Positions 1 through 13,264 of a stretch of 64,000 nt of DNA are shown in pieces. The notes under the pieces were generated by a model. The model was not told where the DNA came from. It worked only from the letters and a program-made list of their open reading frames with translations, and did not search any database. Position 1 is the stretch's first letter; every line of letters starts with the position of its first letter. The position numbers and the translations under genes were made by a program. The DNA comes from Oasisia sp. SBJ-2009 (taxonomy: Eukaryota > Annelida > Polychaeta > Sabellida > Siboglinidae): assembly GCA_964017155.1 (NCBI GenBank), contig OZ024863.1, positions 43,997,330 to 44,061,329 of the forward strand, read 5' to 3'.

Positions 1-1600
1 TATAAATCAGGAAATAAAAACTTGCATTTTACTTGGCAGTCAAAAATATGAAAGCCATTTCAAGTATATTTCTTTTTGGTTTATTTCTTTAATCACATAC
101 AGCACCATGGTGAGACAGATATGTTCACATTTGCCAATGTAGCATGGTTTATACAATGTTTGTGCTGTGGTGTTTGTGTACTGGTTTCCAGTACGTAACA
201 TGATCATCCATTTCTCAAAATGGAACCATTCTAAAAACAGGTTAAAGCATGTACTGTTTGTGACTGGAAACGCCACAATACATAAATTTAAAAGTGAACT
301 TATTAAGTGCATCTACAAAATTGAATTGAACATTTCATGAGATTCAGGTACAACTTGTACCTTTACGTATTTGTCTTATTGCATTTGTCATAAGACAGAA
401 GGCGATACATTCTTGGCACATTTCTTTAGAAATTAAACAGTTGGAAGGTGACAGCTCCAAGTGACAGCTTTGTCACCTTCGAATAACAGAATGTGCAACA
501 CTGTATATATCTAGTCTCAGGTAGTTTCCTCCAAACTTGGACTAACGCACAAGTTGTCAGTGATGTGAACCCAACAAAAACAGGGAAAATATATTTTCAT
601 GTCGCCTTTAGATATGCATGATTATTCCCCTAGGTAATGTCAGCTCATTTCAGAATTAACAAATGCATGCAGTGTTTATTTTACGTCATACAGTAACCTC
701 CCTGCAAAATAAACAAATCTGTGTACACTGTATTAAAAGTGTTTCAGCATGACCAAGTTAAATGTGATGTCATTGTAGTGTAATATCAGCATTTTAGCTA
801 ATTGTTAGTTTCTTTGTAGGAGTATATCACAAAAGTTGGAGAACCAACAGCCCACTCTGGCAAGCAGGAACACTTTGAAGGGATCTTCAATCACTACATC
901 TAAACATGAAGATGTCACAATTACAAGCATGGTTAGCTGCTCAAGGACATTCCTGTCATTAGACAAATCTGTTGAAATGGTGCTGGGTTTTAATGTACAA
1001 ATGTTATCTTGGCAAATAAATGCCATACCACTCGTGAAATAAGAACATGTTTTGTTGTGTTATTGATCATACGTCCTAAAAGATTTACGTTTGCCATGCC
1101 ATGTTCTTTATACATTCAGCATGCCAGTTGAGGTACAAATACATGGACATAATTACAAACGAATAAACATCCTACTGCCAGGAAACAAACATAAAATATC
1201 AACAAGTATCAACATTTAACGCTGTTTGCTTTTAGACTGGTGTTTCAGTATTTTACAACAACATGCACTCTACTCTGTCTTTCATATCGTCAAATACTGA
1301 TTGATTATTTCTTTTGATTTTCTGAGTATAGATTTAAACATCGGGTCTGCTTTTCTGCGCAGCACTCTCACAATAAATAAGGATCTGACAAAGCCAGAAA
1401 ACATCACGTAATTAAATAGTCATTTCACACTCTTGTTCACTTCCCAACCGCCAGGCCGCCATGCTGCTACTTCAGTGGTCTAAGTCTCTCCACCAGGGCA
1501 ACCCTACTGTCTGCACAACATGCTGCTGCGTCGTCAATGTTGCTCGCAACGCTTGCATTGTTGTATTTGAAGCATGCTCCTGTTGTCATGTTTGAACGAA
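1..1600 (-). other. 3' flank and probable 3' UTR of UBE3C
   Basis: No exon-like open frame with flanking splice sites was seen on either strand. The UBE3C stop codon lies at 1601-1603, so at least part of this stretch should be its 3' untranslated region. AATAAA-type signals on the minus strand (TTTATT on the plus strand) occur at 675-680 and about 80-85; which one is used cannot be told from sequence. Confidence 0.5.
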
Positions 1601-4600
1601 TCAGCTGAGCTCGAAGCCGGCGCCTGATTCGATTGCGTATGTGAGTTTGTTCCTGAGTGTCTCCTCGTCCTGAAACTCGGGCAGTTTGAGGAGGTTCATA
1701 CACGTGCTCGCGCTGGGCAGTCGGTCAGCCTCGTCTCCGCCGTGGTGGACGCAGAACGCTGGGTACAGCTCCTGTGTGGAGGGGCACAGAATTCTTACGT
1801 AAGAGTCGAAACAATAAGGGTTTTCAATAATAATACAGTTTTTTATATAGTGCTAATTCCCGCATGGCAGATCGATGCGCGCTGCACAAGAAATATACTA
1901 AATGTATATTAATAAATACAAATGTACTTAGTAAATTATATAAATTAATGTAAATAATATTAATTTTTGGTTTTGGTTTTGTATGTAAATTATATAAATT
2001 AAAAATAAATTAAACACTGCTTTTAAGATGTATAGTACTAAAACTTGGTTTTTAAAATTATACAAATTAATAAAAAAATTAAAACCTTTACTAAAACTCT
2101 GTATGTAAATATATATATATCTATAAATAACAGTTTTTAACAGTGTTTCACAAAATGGAGCAACACTACACATGATTGAAGAGTAATGTTTTGGAAACTG
2201 GTGCTTAATGTAAGTTCATTATTATCAAACAATGATTTTAATGATATAGTAACATGTGTTGTGCCTAAATCCTTGAACTCGTGCTCAGAGGCACATCAAG
2301 ACAGAACAGTCAATTTCAAAATTGATGATAAGTGCCAATGATAAGTGCCCATATTAAAGCTGTCAACATGCCATGGAGATAAGATTATGAAAGTTTTAAA
2401 TGACGGCAGAATTGTGTAAGATTTTCAAATTATTTTGAGGCAATTCCACAGTCAACAGAAAAACCTTGTAAAAAGTTACATCTGTAAAATTTGCTACAGA
2501 ACAGTTTGGGGGAAAAAACTGGAAAGCTGAAAACCTATACATTTGAGGCCATAGAGGACCATATGAGGCCTTAAAATGAGTCAATAAGAAATGTCTATTT
2601 TGAAAAATAGATCTTCAACAGTTTCTGAGATATGAGAGCTAATGGCGCACGGTGCATGCAAAGTGATGCCACAAGTCAGTTGGACCTTTGGCCCAAAGGA
2701 CTAGAGTCTAGAAAGTAAATTATAAGCACCACATGAAATCATGTACAGTAGTTTTTGACCACCATGGGACAGCTGTAGGAGAGAACATGCCCCAAAGACA
2801 CTCCAGGAGAGCATACAAATGTACACGCCACTGCTGCATGTTTACCTTGAAGCCCAGCAGTGGTGGGCGGGAACAACTGGTGACAAACTTGAGCAGCTGT
2901 CGCTTCTGTTTGTTTGTGAAAGACTCGACCACTTTCCAGAACATCTTGATCACTGGGTGATCAACGTTGTAGGCACCTAATAAATATTTTCCCCAAATTT
3001 ACCAATCTGTTTACTGTTGAAAATATTAATTACAATCTTGTAAATGAATGAAAATTGGGCAATTTTTAGCAAAGAATTGTGTAAATCATAATTTGAGTAT
3101 GCCACAATTTTTTTAATGTATATACAAATGCATAATACAAAATTAATCAGTTACTTCAAAGTTGAGAAATGTAAAACATTATTACAACTATTGTAAGAAG
3201 TCTCCAAAGCAAGTCTTTACACTTATGCATCACTAAGTGTCAGCCTAGTAGTACATCTGAATTGAAATAAAAGCATTCATGAAATGAAGATACCATTTCC
3301 TAAATAAAACTTGTTTAAAGCTAGTTGCCAAAACATGAAACTATCAGTGTTTGATCACTTAAATTGATAGTATACTTCATGAAGAGCAACCAACTGCGCC
3401 TCGACTTGCATCTTACCGGAGTAGTTTGTGTGTTGCTGGAGGTCTTCGATGTCGATGGGAGCGACGGCGCCTGAGATGAGCACCTGCACCTCGTTGTGGT
3501 CAAACATGCGCAGCCACTCGATGTTGAGGACATCGGCCAGGCCCTGGCGGAACGCCGTGCAGTGGGTGCGCATCTGTCAACAAACACTTGATAAAATACC
3601 AACATGATCACAATCTCCGCCATGACTTTCCTGATGCTTCTGCCCCTATCATCTTCTGTGTCAACTGCGGGAGAGGCTTTAAATCTCAAATCAGACTATT
3701 CTTTCACCAACGAGCAAAGCATGTAACGGACGAAACCCTACACTGATGTCACCATCGGGCACGATGGACAGCAAAGAAGAAGAAGACTTGATAGAAGCAG
3801 CAGATGTCCAGTGTTTGTGGAGAAAGATGCCAGGCATAGGTGACAGCCCTTTTTTACATTTTCAAAAAATCAGAATACCGTACAATATTCAGTTTTTGTG
3901 TAAAAACAAGAAATATCTGCAAGTTGTTGATGCACTTAAAAAAATTAAAGGTCAGTTTTTCTATAGCGCTGTATCCAGTCCTAAGGACCGCTTTACTTCC
4001 CCAGCAGACCTGTTCAATAAAATACCATCTCAACTTCTCTGGAAGCATCCAGCCACATGCTACAATTAATGGGCGAAGGCTGCTCGTACACATATCCACC
4101 ACTGTCTAAAGCCGGGTACTCATTTATACAGCTGAGTGAACGAGAGCAATGTAGAGTGAAAAAACTTGCCCATGGTTTTAACACCGCAGCACACGATTCG
4201 AGCCCGGGTTCTCTTAGACGAGAGTCCGAAGCTCTACCCCTGAGCCATTGAGCTCTACACTTAGAATTGAGGTAGAAGATGAAAGACCTAGTATTGAGAC
4301 CAGTTCCTACCCATATTTCAGGGACAACAGGAGAGCTACAACAGGTGTCAGCCTGATATATTATTCCCTATAAACTGCCAAACTACTGACTATCATCATC
4401 CAATTTTCACATTTTATTGGGCTTAGTATTTTCATCTGGGCTGTTTCCATGCCATTTCAGCTTATTTAAAACATTCAGTGCTGTCAGGTCTCTGAAGGAT
4501 CTAATGTGTTCACATTCAGTTATAAAGTGTGGTAACAATAAGACAACAATAGATAACAATACGGCATACATGGGTAAATACATAAATAAACAGATTTTCA

Positions 4601-7600
4601 TGTAAAACGTAAGTGTAGTCATTCACTTGTTAGTTAACAAAGTTGCCGCCTATAATTCTATGTGATGACAAAAATCAGACAAATGTGCACCGACCTGTTT
4701 GTTGAGCCTGTAGTCTGCCATCAGGTGGATGTACTCTATCACGTTGTTGTTTGTTACAGCCATGTCTCGCCCACCAGGCTTTAGCTCTTCCACCTACAAC
4801 AACAACAATTACAACAACAACAATTACAACAACAACAATTACAACCACCAACGTAAGCCAATGTTCTCTATCACACTGTTGTTTACGAACACGTGCTTAA
4901 TATTGTCACATTCCATTCCTGCTGTTACCAAATGTGACACCCCACACAGCAGATAATTTCACTGTTAAACTGAACACAGCCTATTTACTTTGGACATCCC
5001 AGTAAATGTTCATACTTATCTTCCCCATACGCAAAGTGTCCATTGACAGTTTTTGTTCTGCATGTGTGTGCAATTATTGTGTATGTAAAACCTTATGTGT
5101 GTATCATATTTATGCTTAAATAAGGACACTATATTTTATATAATCTGGGAACAAGTTTTGTTTAATTGCGAAACAATTTATAACGTTTTGTGGTGAGACA
5201 CCCAGCAGTTAAGGCATTGTGACAAATGGCTTCCCCTAATTTGAGGCAAACATTGTATTTATTTTGATTTAAAAAAATAATAGATATTCTCATTATAGAT
5301 TTCTCAATGTACCATATTCAGCATGGCAGCAAGCCTGGCTCAACTGGGGATGTTTAACAAGGTTAAATATGGGCTATGTTATGTACACGCAAGGGACATC
5401 TACCTGTGCTTCTCCAAGTTCGTTGTTGACAACTGTGAAGTCGAGACCCAGCTCAGACATGTCGCCATCATAACTCTTCAAGAACAGCAGGTTTCTGAAA
5501 TATCAACAAATCCACATTACATTGTCTAATGCGGTGTGTGTGTGTGTGTGCGTGTGCGTGTGTGCATGCAATTCTTTGCATGTGTGTTTGTGTATGAGTG
5601 TATCAGTTCTTGTACACTTTTCTACTTAAGTAAAGTAACAAAGTAAATGTACTTCATGCATTACGGCTCTGCTGCAGGGATAAATTAAAACGGCCAAACA
5701 ATTTATTTATTTGGATGTTAGACTGTATCAATGCATGAAATGTGTTCTAGAGTGCATGCACATCATTGTACAAGTCCTAGAGTGCGTGTACATCATTGTA
5801 CAACTCACTTGTACATCTGTGGATCAAGTGACGCGAGGTGGTGGATGTCGACGTCACCACGGTGTCGACTGAGGATCTTGGACAGGAAGAAACTGGCGAA
5901 TGGCAACTCTATCAGCATGTTCTCAAAGAGTGCCTGCAATGAGGCATCTCCAGTCATGCAAAGACTCTTATGACATGTTATTACTACAAATATTGTCACG
6001 TCAATTAAAAAAATTCATCAGACAAAGAATTGGACCAAATTGGTACTGGTGAGTCAGACTAGTTACTGAATGAGAGGCATCAAAAGAAGCATTCTAGCTA
6101 AGGAAAGCAGAACACAACATGACTTGAGATTATCTGATGACAGCAGGGAGAGGAAACGACACTGCCAGTGACAGCACAAAGACCATGCAACTAGTTGTCA
6201 CCATCTAGTGATAGTCAACTAAAGAAGTTGTCTGACAGGAAATAAAACTACCAAAAAAAGTAAATTGAAGCAGGTGTCTACCTTGCCAAGGATTCGTCCC
6301 AGGAAGAAGTAGTGCTGTAGATAGTTGTCAAAGAGTAGCCTGGCGTCAGGGTTTGGATAGAGCAGTTTGTCGTGCGTGTAGCGGAAGAAGCCTCGGTTTG
6401 GATCAAACGATGTGCGAATGAGTTCGGTCATGAACTCACGGAATATACCCCCGCCATCAATGCCAGCCTCGTCGAGTCCGGCGAAGTTGATGAGTTGTAC
6501 CTGCATGCGTAGCCGCAAGTTCGGCTCTGAAACAGGATTGTGATAGTTCTAGGTATCATCTAGGGAGAGTATCAAAATCTTCAAACCTATTTCATCAATA
6601 GGTCATGTCAGGTCAGAATAAAACTGACCAAACATCATTGTTTGATGATACACTGTGTGATAAATGCTTTACAAGTTTATAATAAAAGTTACACTGTAAA
6701 CCTGCAAAACACCAACTATAAATACAACGTAAAACATAACCAGTTAGACTGTTGTTGCCTACACTTATGTAGTATCCTCTGAAGTATATTGAATAAATCC
6801 TAGTGTTCATGTGATGGCATAGTATACAAATAATTTAAACAAGACATATCCACCCTGCAACAATGGAAAAAAATATAGATTCGTGTCGAAGAAAGTGCAG
6901 ATAACAAACCATTCTCAAGGGAGAGTTTTTCAAAGGCATCCTCATACAAGTAGTTCCGGCGCACTGTGATCTGAATGCTTGGCCCACCCACTAAGTGGCG
7001 TATTTCCCCCTGCGTGTCTAGTCTCTCTTGCTCCACAAGTCTTCGGAAAATCTATGCAACAATCAGCGATAATCAGAAGAGTAATGCATTCAGTACACAT
7101 AAAATGTTCACTTTGTTTTATCAAAGCCACTATTTCCAACATTTCTTCAGTTTGAGAGATACGCGAGGGACATAGATGTGAGTAGAAATTATGTGGATAT
7201 TTTCTGTGTGTGTGTGTGTGTAGTGCGTGCATGCGTGCATATGTAGTGTGTGTATATGTGCATTTGCACAAATGTGTGTCTTTATGGCTAAGTCTGATCT
7301 ACTGTCATCTTGGAATACTTGAAACATTTGTACATACACAAAAAACATATTTATCAAAGTGTAACACATGAAATATTCTACGCCTCTACATACGAATTGA
7401 TGTCTGAGAAACCTACCATACAAAAGCAAGACACAGACACAGATAAGCAGGGATACAATGCACCCACCTTGACCCTTTCCTCGAAAGACACAACAAACGG
7501 GAGTTCTGTCAAGATCGTTAAATGGCGAACCTCTGTTGTGGAAAGTAGTGGACTGTCATCATCGACTGAAATGGAACCCTGCTATTATGACCACAGTTTC

Positions 7601-10600
7601 AAATAGCAGGCCTCTACGTTGTAATTACTTTACTGAAAAAGATTATGTTGTGAACAATTTTGCTTCAATAAAAACGGCTTCCTCGTCTGATTTGATAGCA
7701 GTGAAATTAATATGGTTTAAGCTAAAACCAAGATTTCTCTATTCTGTCAAGATTGTCATAATAATAATTTACAGTTAGCAAAGTCCGCCATAAAACATTC
7801 TGCCATAATTATTTTAGATGAATACCTATTCATACAATTTCACGCCTCGGTTAGGTTACCAAAAATAAACACATGGCATGCAGCAATAACGAGACATGGT
7901 ACAGACATCAGACGTTATCTCAGGTACTTACAGGCTTTCTTTGGGTTGAGCGTGCTGAGTGCACCAAATGACCGCTGCACAAACAACATGTTCTGTGCCT
8001 TGTACATCTGAGACGGCTGCACACAAACAAATCCGGGCAAGTCAAACAGTGAATCAGGACAGACATCAATGTCAAGATAAAACCCTGATATGTAGTCACA
8101 CATTAATAAAACAAAAACCACTGGCATTTAAATTTGTCAAAAATTGCAATATTCCACGGCCAATGTATTATGTTAAACCTGCTGATATGCACTACTAAGT
8201 GTAGTCAGATCAAAGGTTTTATCCACATGTTACCATTTTATTGGTGCTATGTCAGTAAAACAAAACAGGATGGTTAACCATGTGGTTGACGCCTCACAGT
8301 ACTGACCTTGTCAGCTTGGATGTTCACCTGTCTCGCTAGCCAGTGTCCAGGAGGGCAGAATGGCCGGCGACTGTCCCGACCGTATAGGTGTTTTACTAGT
8401 TGTACAATGACCTGAAGGATGACATCATCACAGTCAACTCACAACAACACAGAGTCAACTCACTATGCTGGTGAAACTGGTAGCTACAGACCAAGTCCTA
8501 CGGCTACAGACCAAGTCCTACGGCTACAGACCAAGTCCTACGGCTACAGACCAAGTCCTACGGCTACAGACCAAGTCCTACGACTACAGACCAAGTCCTA
8601 CGGCTACAGACCAAGTCCTACGGCTACAGACCAAGTCCTACGGCTACAGACCAAGTCCTGTACTGTAGTAATATGTTCATTCAAGATATTTTTGTTAGTA
8701 ATTAGTAACTTATATATTTGACATTCAATGTGGCAATTTTATTGAACTATCCATAAAGCAATATTGTTGTTATTTATGTTGCACTTGTTTTTTTTTCAAC
8801 TGCACAATCTATTAGCTTTTTGTTCTGTTACTCTACTAGCACCAAATAATGTAATTACTCGATTTACATGTAATATGAGGGCAAACCAGCAACTTATGGT
8901 TTTACCCCCTCATTACAGAAGCAATAACACTCTCTGTGTGATATGTACCTCTGACATATGTAGTCACATCTCATTTATGCGGTCTTCAATAATCTTATTG
9001 TTTCATGATCCGTACGTTTTGTATGGGAACCATCTTGATAACATGGTGTCTTGCTAATCCAGACATTACGTTTATCTGACCCAAAACTGGTGACCCAAAG
9101 TGTGTTCATCAACGAAACACGACTCATCAAGTTTCTATAATAAAGCCATTATTTTTATGGTAACATCAAGTGTTTTATAATACAGAAAAGACTCTGAGTC
9201 TCTGACCTTAAAGACGTATGCCCAGGTCTTCTGCTGCTCTTGTAGTTCTGCGGCTGTGAGTGAGTTCTGTACGATGCCGACACTCTGGAAGGCCTTCTTG
9301 TAGTCCTCCTTCAGCGTTGGCCTCGTGTCGGGGTGCACCAGCTCAATGATACCCAGGCACGTGTCCCGCAGGGCCAGTGACATGGGCACCAGTTCATCCA
9401 CTTGGAATGGCATGAATGACCTGCCATCATCTGTAGATGCAACAGAACATGTTCTTAGTTCTTAGGTTGTACTTCTCTAGAATTTGTGAGTCCACTACAG
9501 GTTACACATTTACCCCCTGTGTGGGATCTTTTACTTCCCCTGACATAGACACCAGATAGAAGGGACCACCGGCTTTTAGTGTCTCTTCCGAAAGACACAG
9601 GCAATGTGGGGTGAACAAAATTGCCTAAGTTTCGAAACGGCGGTAGGTGGGATTGAACCGATTGACAGTCCGGCGCTCTACCGCGCGACCACCGCTCCCC
9701 ACATGGACATATAGATGAAACACGTGCAAGGACAGTTACTTACAATGTAAAATTTGGAGCAGATTTCTGTTTCAATTTGTTCACCACTGTGTGTGTAAAG
9801 ATGGGTGTAGAAGCAGCATTTTGTAACTGTTTTACAGACTTTGAATATGGCTACATTATACACATACAAATAGGATGGATTCCTCAACGACACTGTAAAC
9901 ATAAGTACTGCAACACCAGAGTGTAGTATAGGCAATACATTCTAACTAGACTAGCATATACACAAATAATTTCATGATAAGAGTGGTATCTTATCTACAA
10001 TCAGCTTGAGGAAAACTCTGAAATCTACAGTAGTACTATCTATTGAATACTTTGTCTTAGATCTTCCAATAAAGCGATCTAAGATTGAGTAGAGCCAGCA
10101 AGTGTCAAGCGTAGCATCATTTCTTTAATTCCACACAAAGTGTGCCTACATCAGAGTCACTCAGTCAGTCCGGTTGTCCCATTCACTAGAGGGCGCCACT
10201 CACCCGTGTTGTTTCCGTAGAATTCTGCGTCATGCAGGGAGAGGAGGGAGTGGCTGAAGAGGGAACAGAAGAGGGAGAGGAGGGGAACGATGCGGTTGCG
10301 CTCCTCGTTTGTCATCACCGAAGCCCGTGAGATGAGCTGCAGCAGCGCCACCTCTGTCCTGTCGCCAGAACCAGAACATGTCCCTTGTCATATATACTTC
10401 TCAATATATAATACAGCAAAAAGCGGATAAATTTCACCAACAATGTATTGTATGAAGTAATTATATTGAAACTAAGGATATTTCATAATTTTCTTTTTTG
10501 TTTAATTTTTTTTAATGTATAATCAAAAATATAGCAAACTTTTAAATGAATAGAACAGTGAAACTCCTATGGTAATTTAATCATTTTACATGCTACTAAA

Positions 10601-11771
10601 TAGATAATGAACTAAACTAACTTTCTGTGCAATTCCAATCCATAGGAATGTTGATATTCACCTCACTACTGGTGTTGTGTGGAAAACTGGTATGCACTGG
10701 TTTGTTAAATTTGGACTTCTATTCACTTTTGTTACAAAAACGGTGACAACTGAGAAAATAGCATCTAAAGTATGATCTATGTAAACTTTATGGATTCAGT
10801 CAGATCGGGTTACATTTGAAATGATTTATTTACTAACCCTGTGACCCCACGCCGCATGAGTGAGATACACATGTGCCACAACTTGCGCAGAAACAGTGGG
10901 TTAAACGCCAGCGTGTACAGTAATCTGAAACACAGGACAAATTTTAAAATGTTTTGCCACTGTAGCAGATGTAAGTTCTGCATAACTAACCAGAAATAAA
11001 TGGCAGACTTTTCTAATTTTTCTAAAGCACCCATTATAATTTGGATGTCAAAAATGACTGATATAATGTGTTGATTGCATTACATCAAGCTTTTCAAGTC
11101 ATGAGTAAATCTCAGACAAATTAACTGCGCATTTGCGTTACCTAAAAGGCTGTTTTTATTATAAAAATGTGTACTATTACATTCCTTAGCAAGATATATA
11201 TTTCTATAGTGATTTTAACAACAGAAAGTGTTTCATTTGTCTGTTTTAAATATATTCTAACACCACAGATGGTATATCGTACAAATGTTCCCGTGACGAG
11301 AAACATCACAGCACAGACATTGAGATTACCTCGTGCGGTGGACAGCGAGTTTACTAAGCACCATGAGTGTGTGACAGATGACACACACAGCCATGAGGAC
11401 ACGTGGTGACGGCTCATTTGTGACACACGCAATCAGTGCCTTCACGTGGTCTGGCCGGTTCACCATCTCCAGACACAGCTGCTGGATCTACGGCAGACAT
11501 CAGTTCACAGGAATTTAGTCTTATTACGTACTATCATGTTGTTATATTTTAATAGAGCACCTTTTATGTTAGCACTTAGCACATTGTCTTATTGGTGACA
11601 TTTGTTTACCTGTCTTTGAAAATATTTACATTTTACTTATTGTATTACAGAGTTGATTTATTTATGTATTTATTTTAATATTTTCTTAAATTAATTCTTA
11701 GTATTTTTGTGGAGGACCACATTAGAAACAAGTGTGCTATTGTGTGCTTTAATGTGTCTATCCTCGGTAAA

Positions 11772-11836
<65 letters not shown>

Positions 11837-13203
11837 TGTTTTACCAAATTAAGTCACTCACACACAGACCATCAAACAGGATGGTCTTTTTATGGATGGT
11901 TTTATAGTCACAAAACAAAAAGCTATAGAGATGTATATTGATTCAAAACACTACACAAAGCTACCAATATTTGGCATGGAGCTGGTTCAGACTGAATCAA
12001 ACTGTCTTCGAAAACCACAGCAAATACCAACCAGAATGTGCCCAGATAGAATAAATATATTCCACTCAGTGGGTGGTGCCATTGTATAGATTGGTTTTTT
12101 ATGTGACTTGATGGTGACCATTTGTAATGGTTTATTTTGGGGATGTTGTGAACCATCCCTTATGTAGCAGTGTTACTGACATACAAGAAGTCTTTATCTT
12201 TCATTGATAAAATCCATGTGTATCCGGGTTGAAATATAAATGAAAGTTTGAGTATCTCTTGAGTAAAAGGACAACAAACCGAAAACGTTGTGTGAATACT
12301 TGGCGTTCCCTCACAAATGCTACGCATATTAGGCACAACATTTTCATGGGTACATCTACAATTCCTTGGAAGAAATTTGTTCAATTCTGTACAAATTCCC
12401 TGTCGGCTCAGGACTCTTGCCAGTTATAGGGTTCATACTAGATGATGTCAGATTGATGTTAATCAATTGTTCAGAATGTTAGAAACTTTCTGTGAATGTT
12501 CAGAGTTTGAAAAGCATCCACCAAACAACCAGGGACATTTTAAGTATCTTTTACTGCAAAAGTACTCAAATTAACGCTATAGCAAGATATGAATTCACCA
12601 AGAAAAAGTGATCATTGATATAACTGTACCAGTAGTGGAAAGCAAGTTACATTATAAACTTAGTACGCACCTGATTGTCATAAGCTTGAATGTCGTCCTC
12701 GTCATCGTCCCAGTTCATGTCGTCCTCCAACATCTGTCGTTGTGACACTTGTTGTAACTGTGGCACCAGCTTTGACAGCAGCAGCACGTATGTATTCAGG
12801 TCTCTCTGGGTGAACTGCACTGTTGGTGACAATAAACAACAGGTTTATTCAAAAGAATGAGAGCTCAAATTCCATGTTATCACTATATTTAGGATGTACA
12901 TATATATTATTCACACAAAAATTCTTTGATACATACATCCTTTAGGAAAAATAATATTTATAATATAATGAGATATGGGGATGCAAGTCTGCTATGATGT
13001 GTGAAATCAGTAAAACATACTGAGAGGTCAACAGTTTGGGATGAATATCCTAGCTATTCAAGATATTTTATTCAAACAAACAATACAATTTGATATCTTT
13101 TTCACAATGCCCAGGTAATAAAATTAATAATGATTTGGTTTAACACGCACATGGTTGTACAATGAGAATCTATTTCTATAACTGCATCTTATACAAATGC
13201 GCG

Positions 13204-13264
<61 letters not shown>

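Noticed and set aside
4190..4256. tRNA gene on the minus strand
   Set aside because: A and B boxes are present, but the cloverleaf does not close, and the sequence continues into a SINE body shared with 23001-23307.
8481..8660. CRISPR-like array
   Set aside because: Repeats are head to tail with no spacers, in an intron of a eukaryotic gene.
9645..9703. tRNA gene on the minus strand
   Set aside because: Head of SINE family B; the same body and tail recur at 49465-49665.
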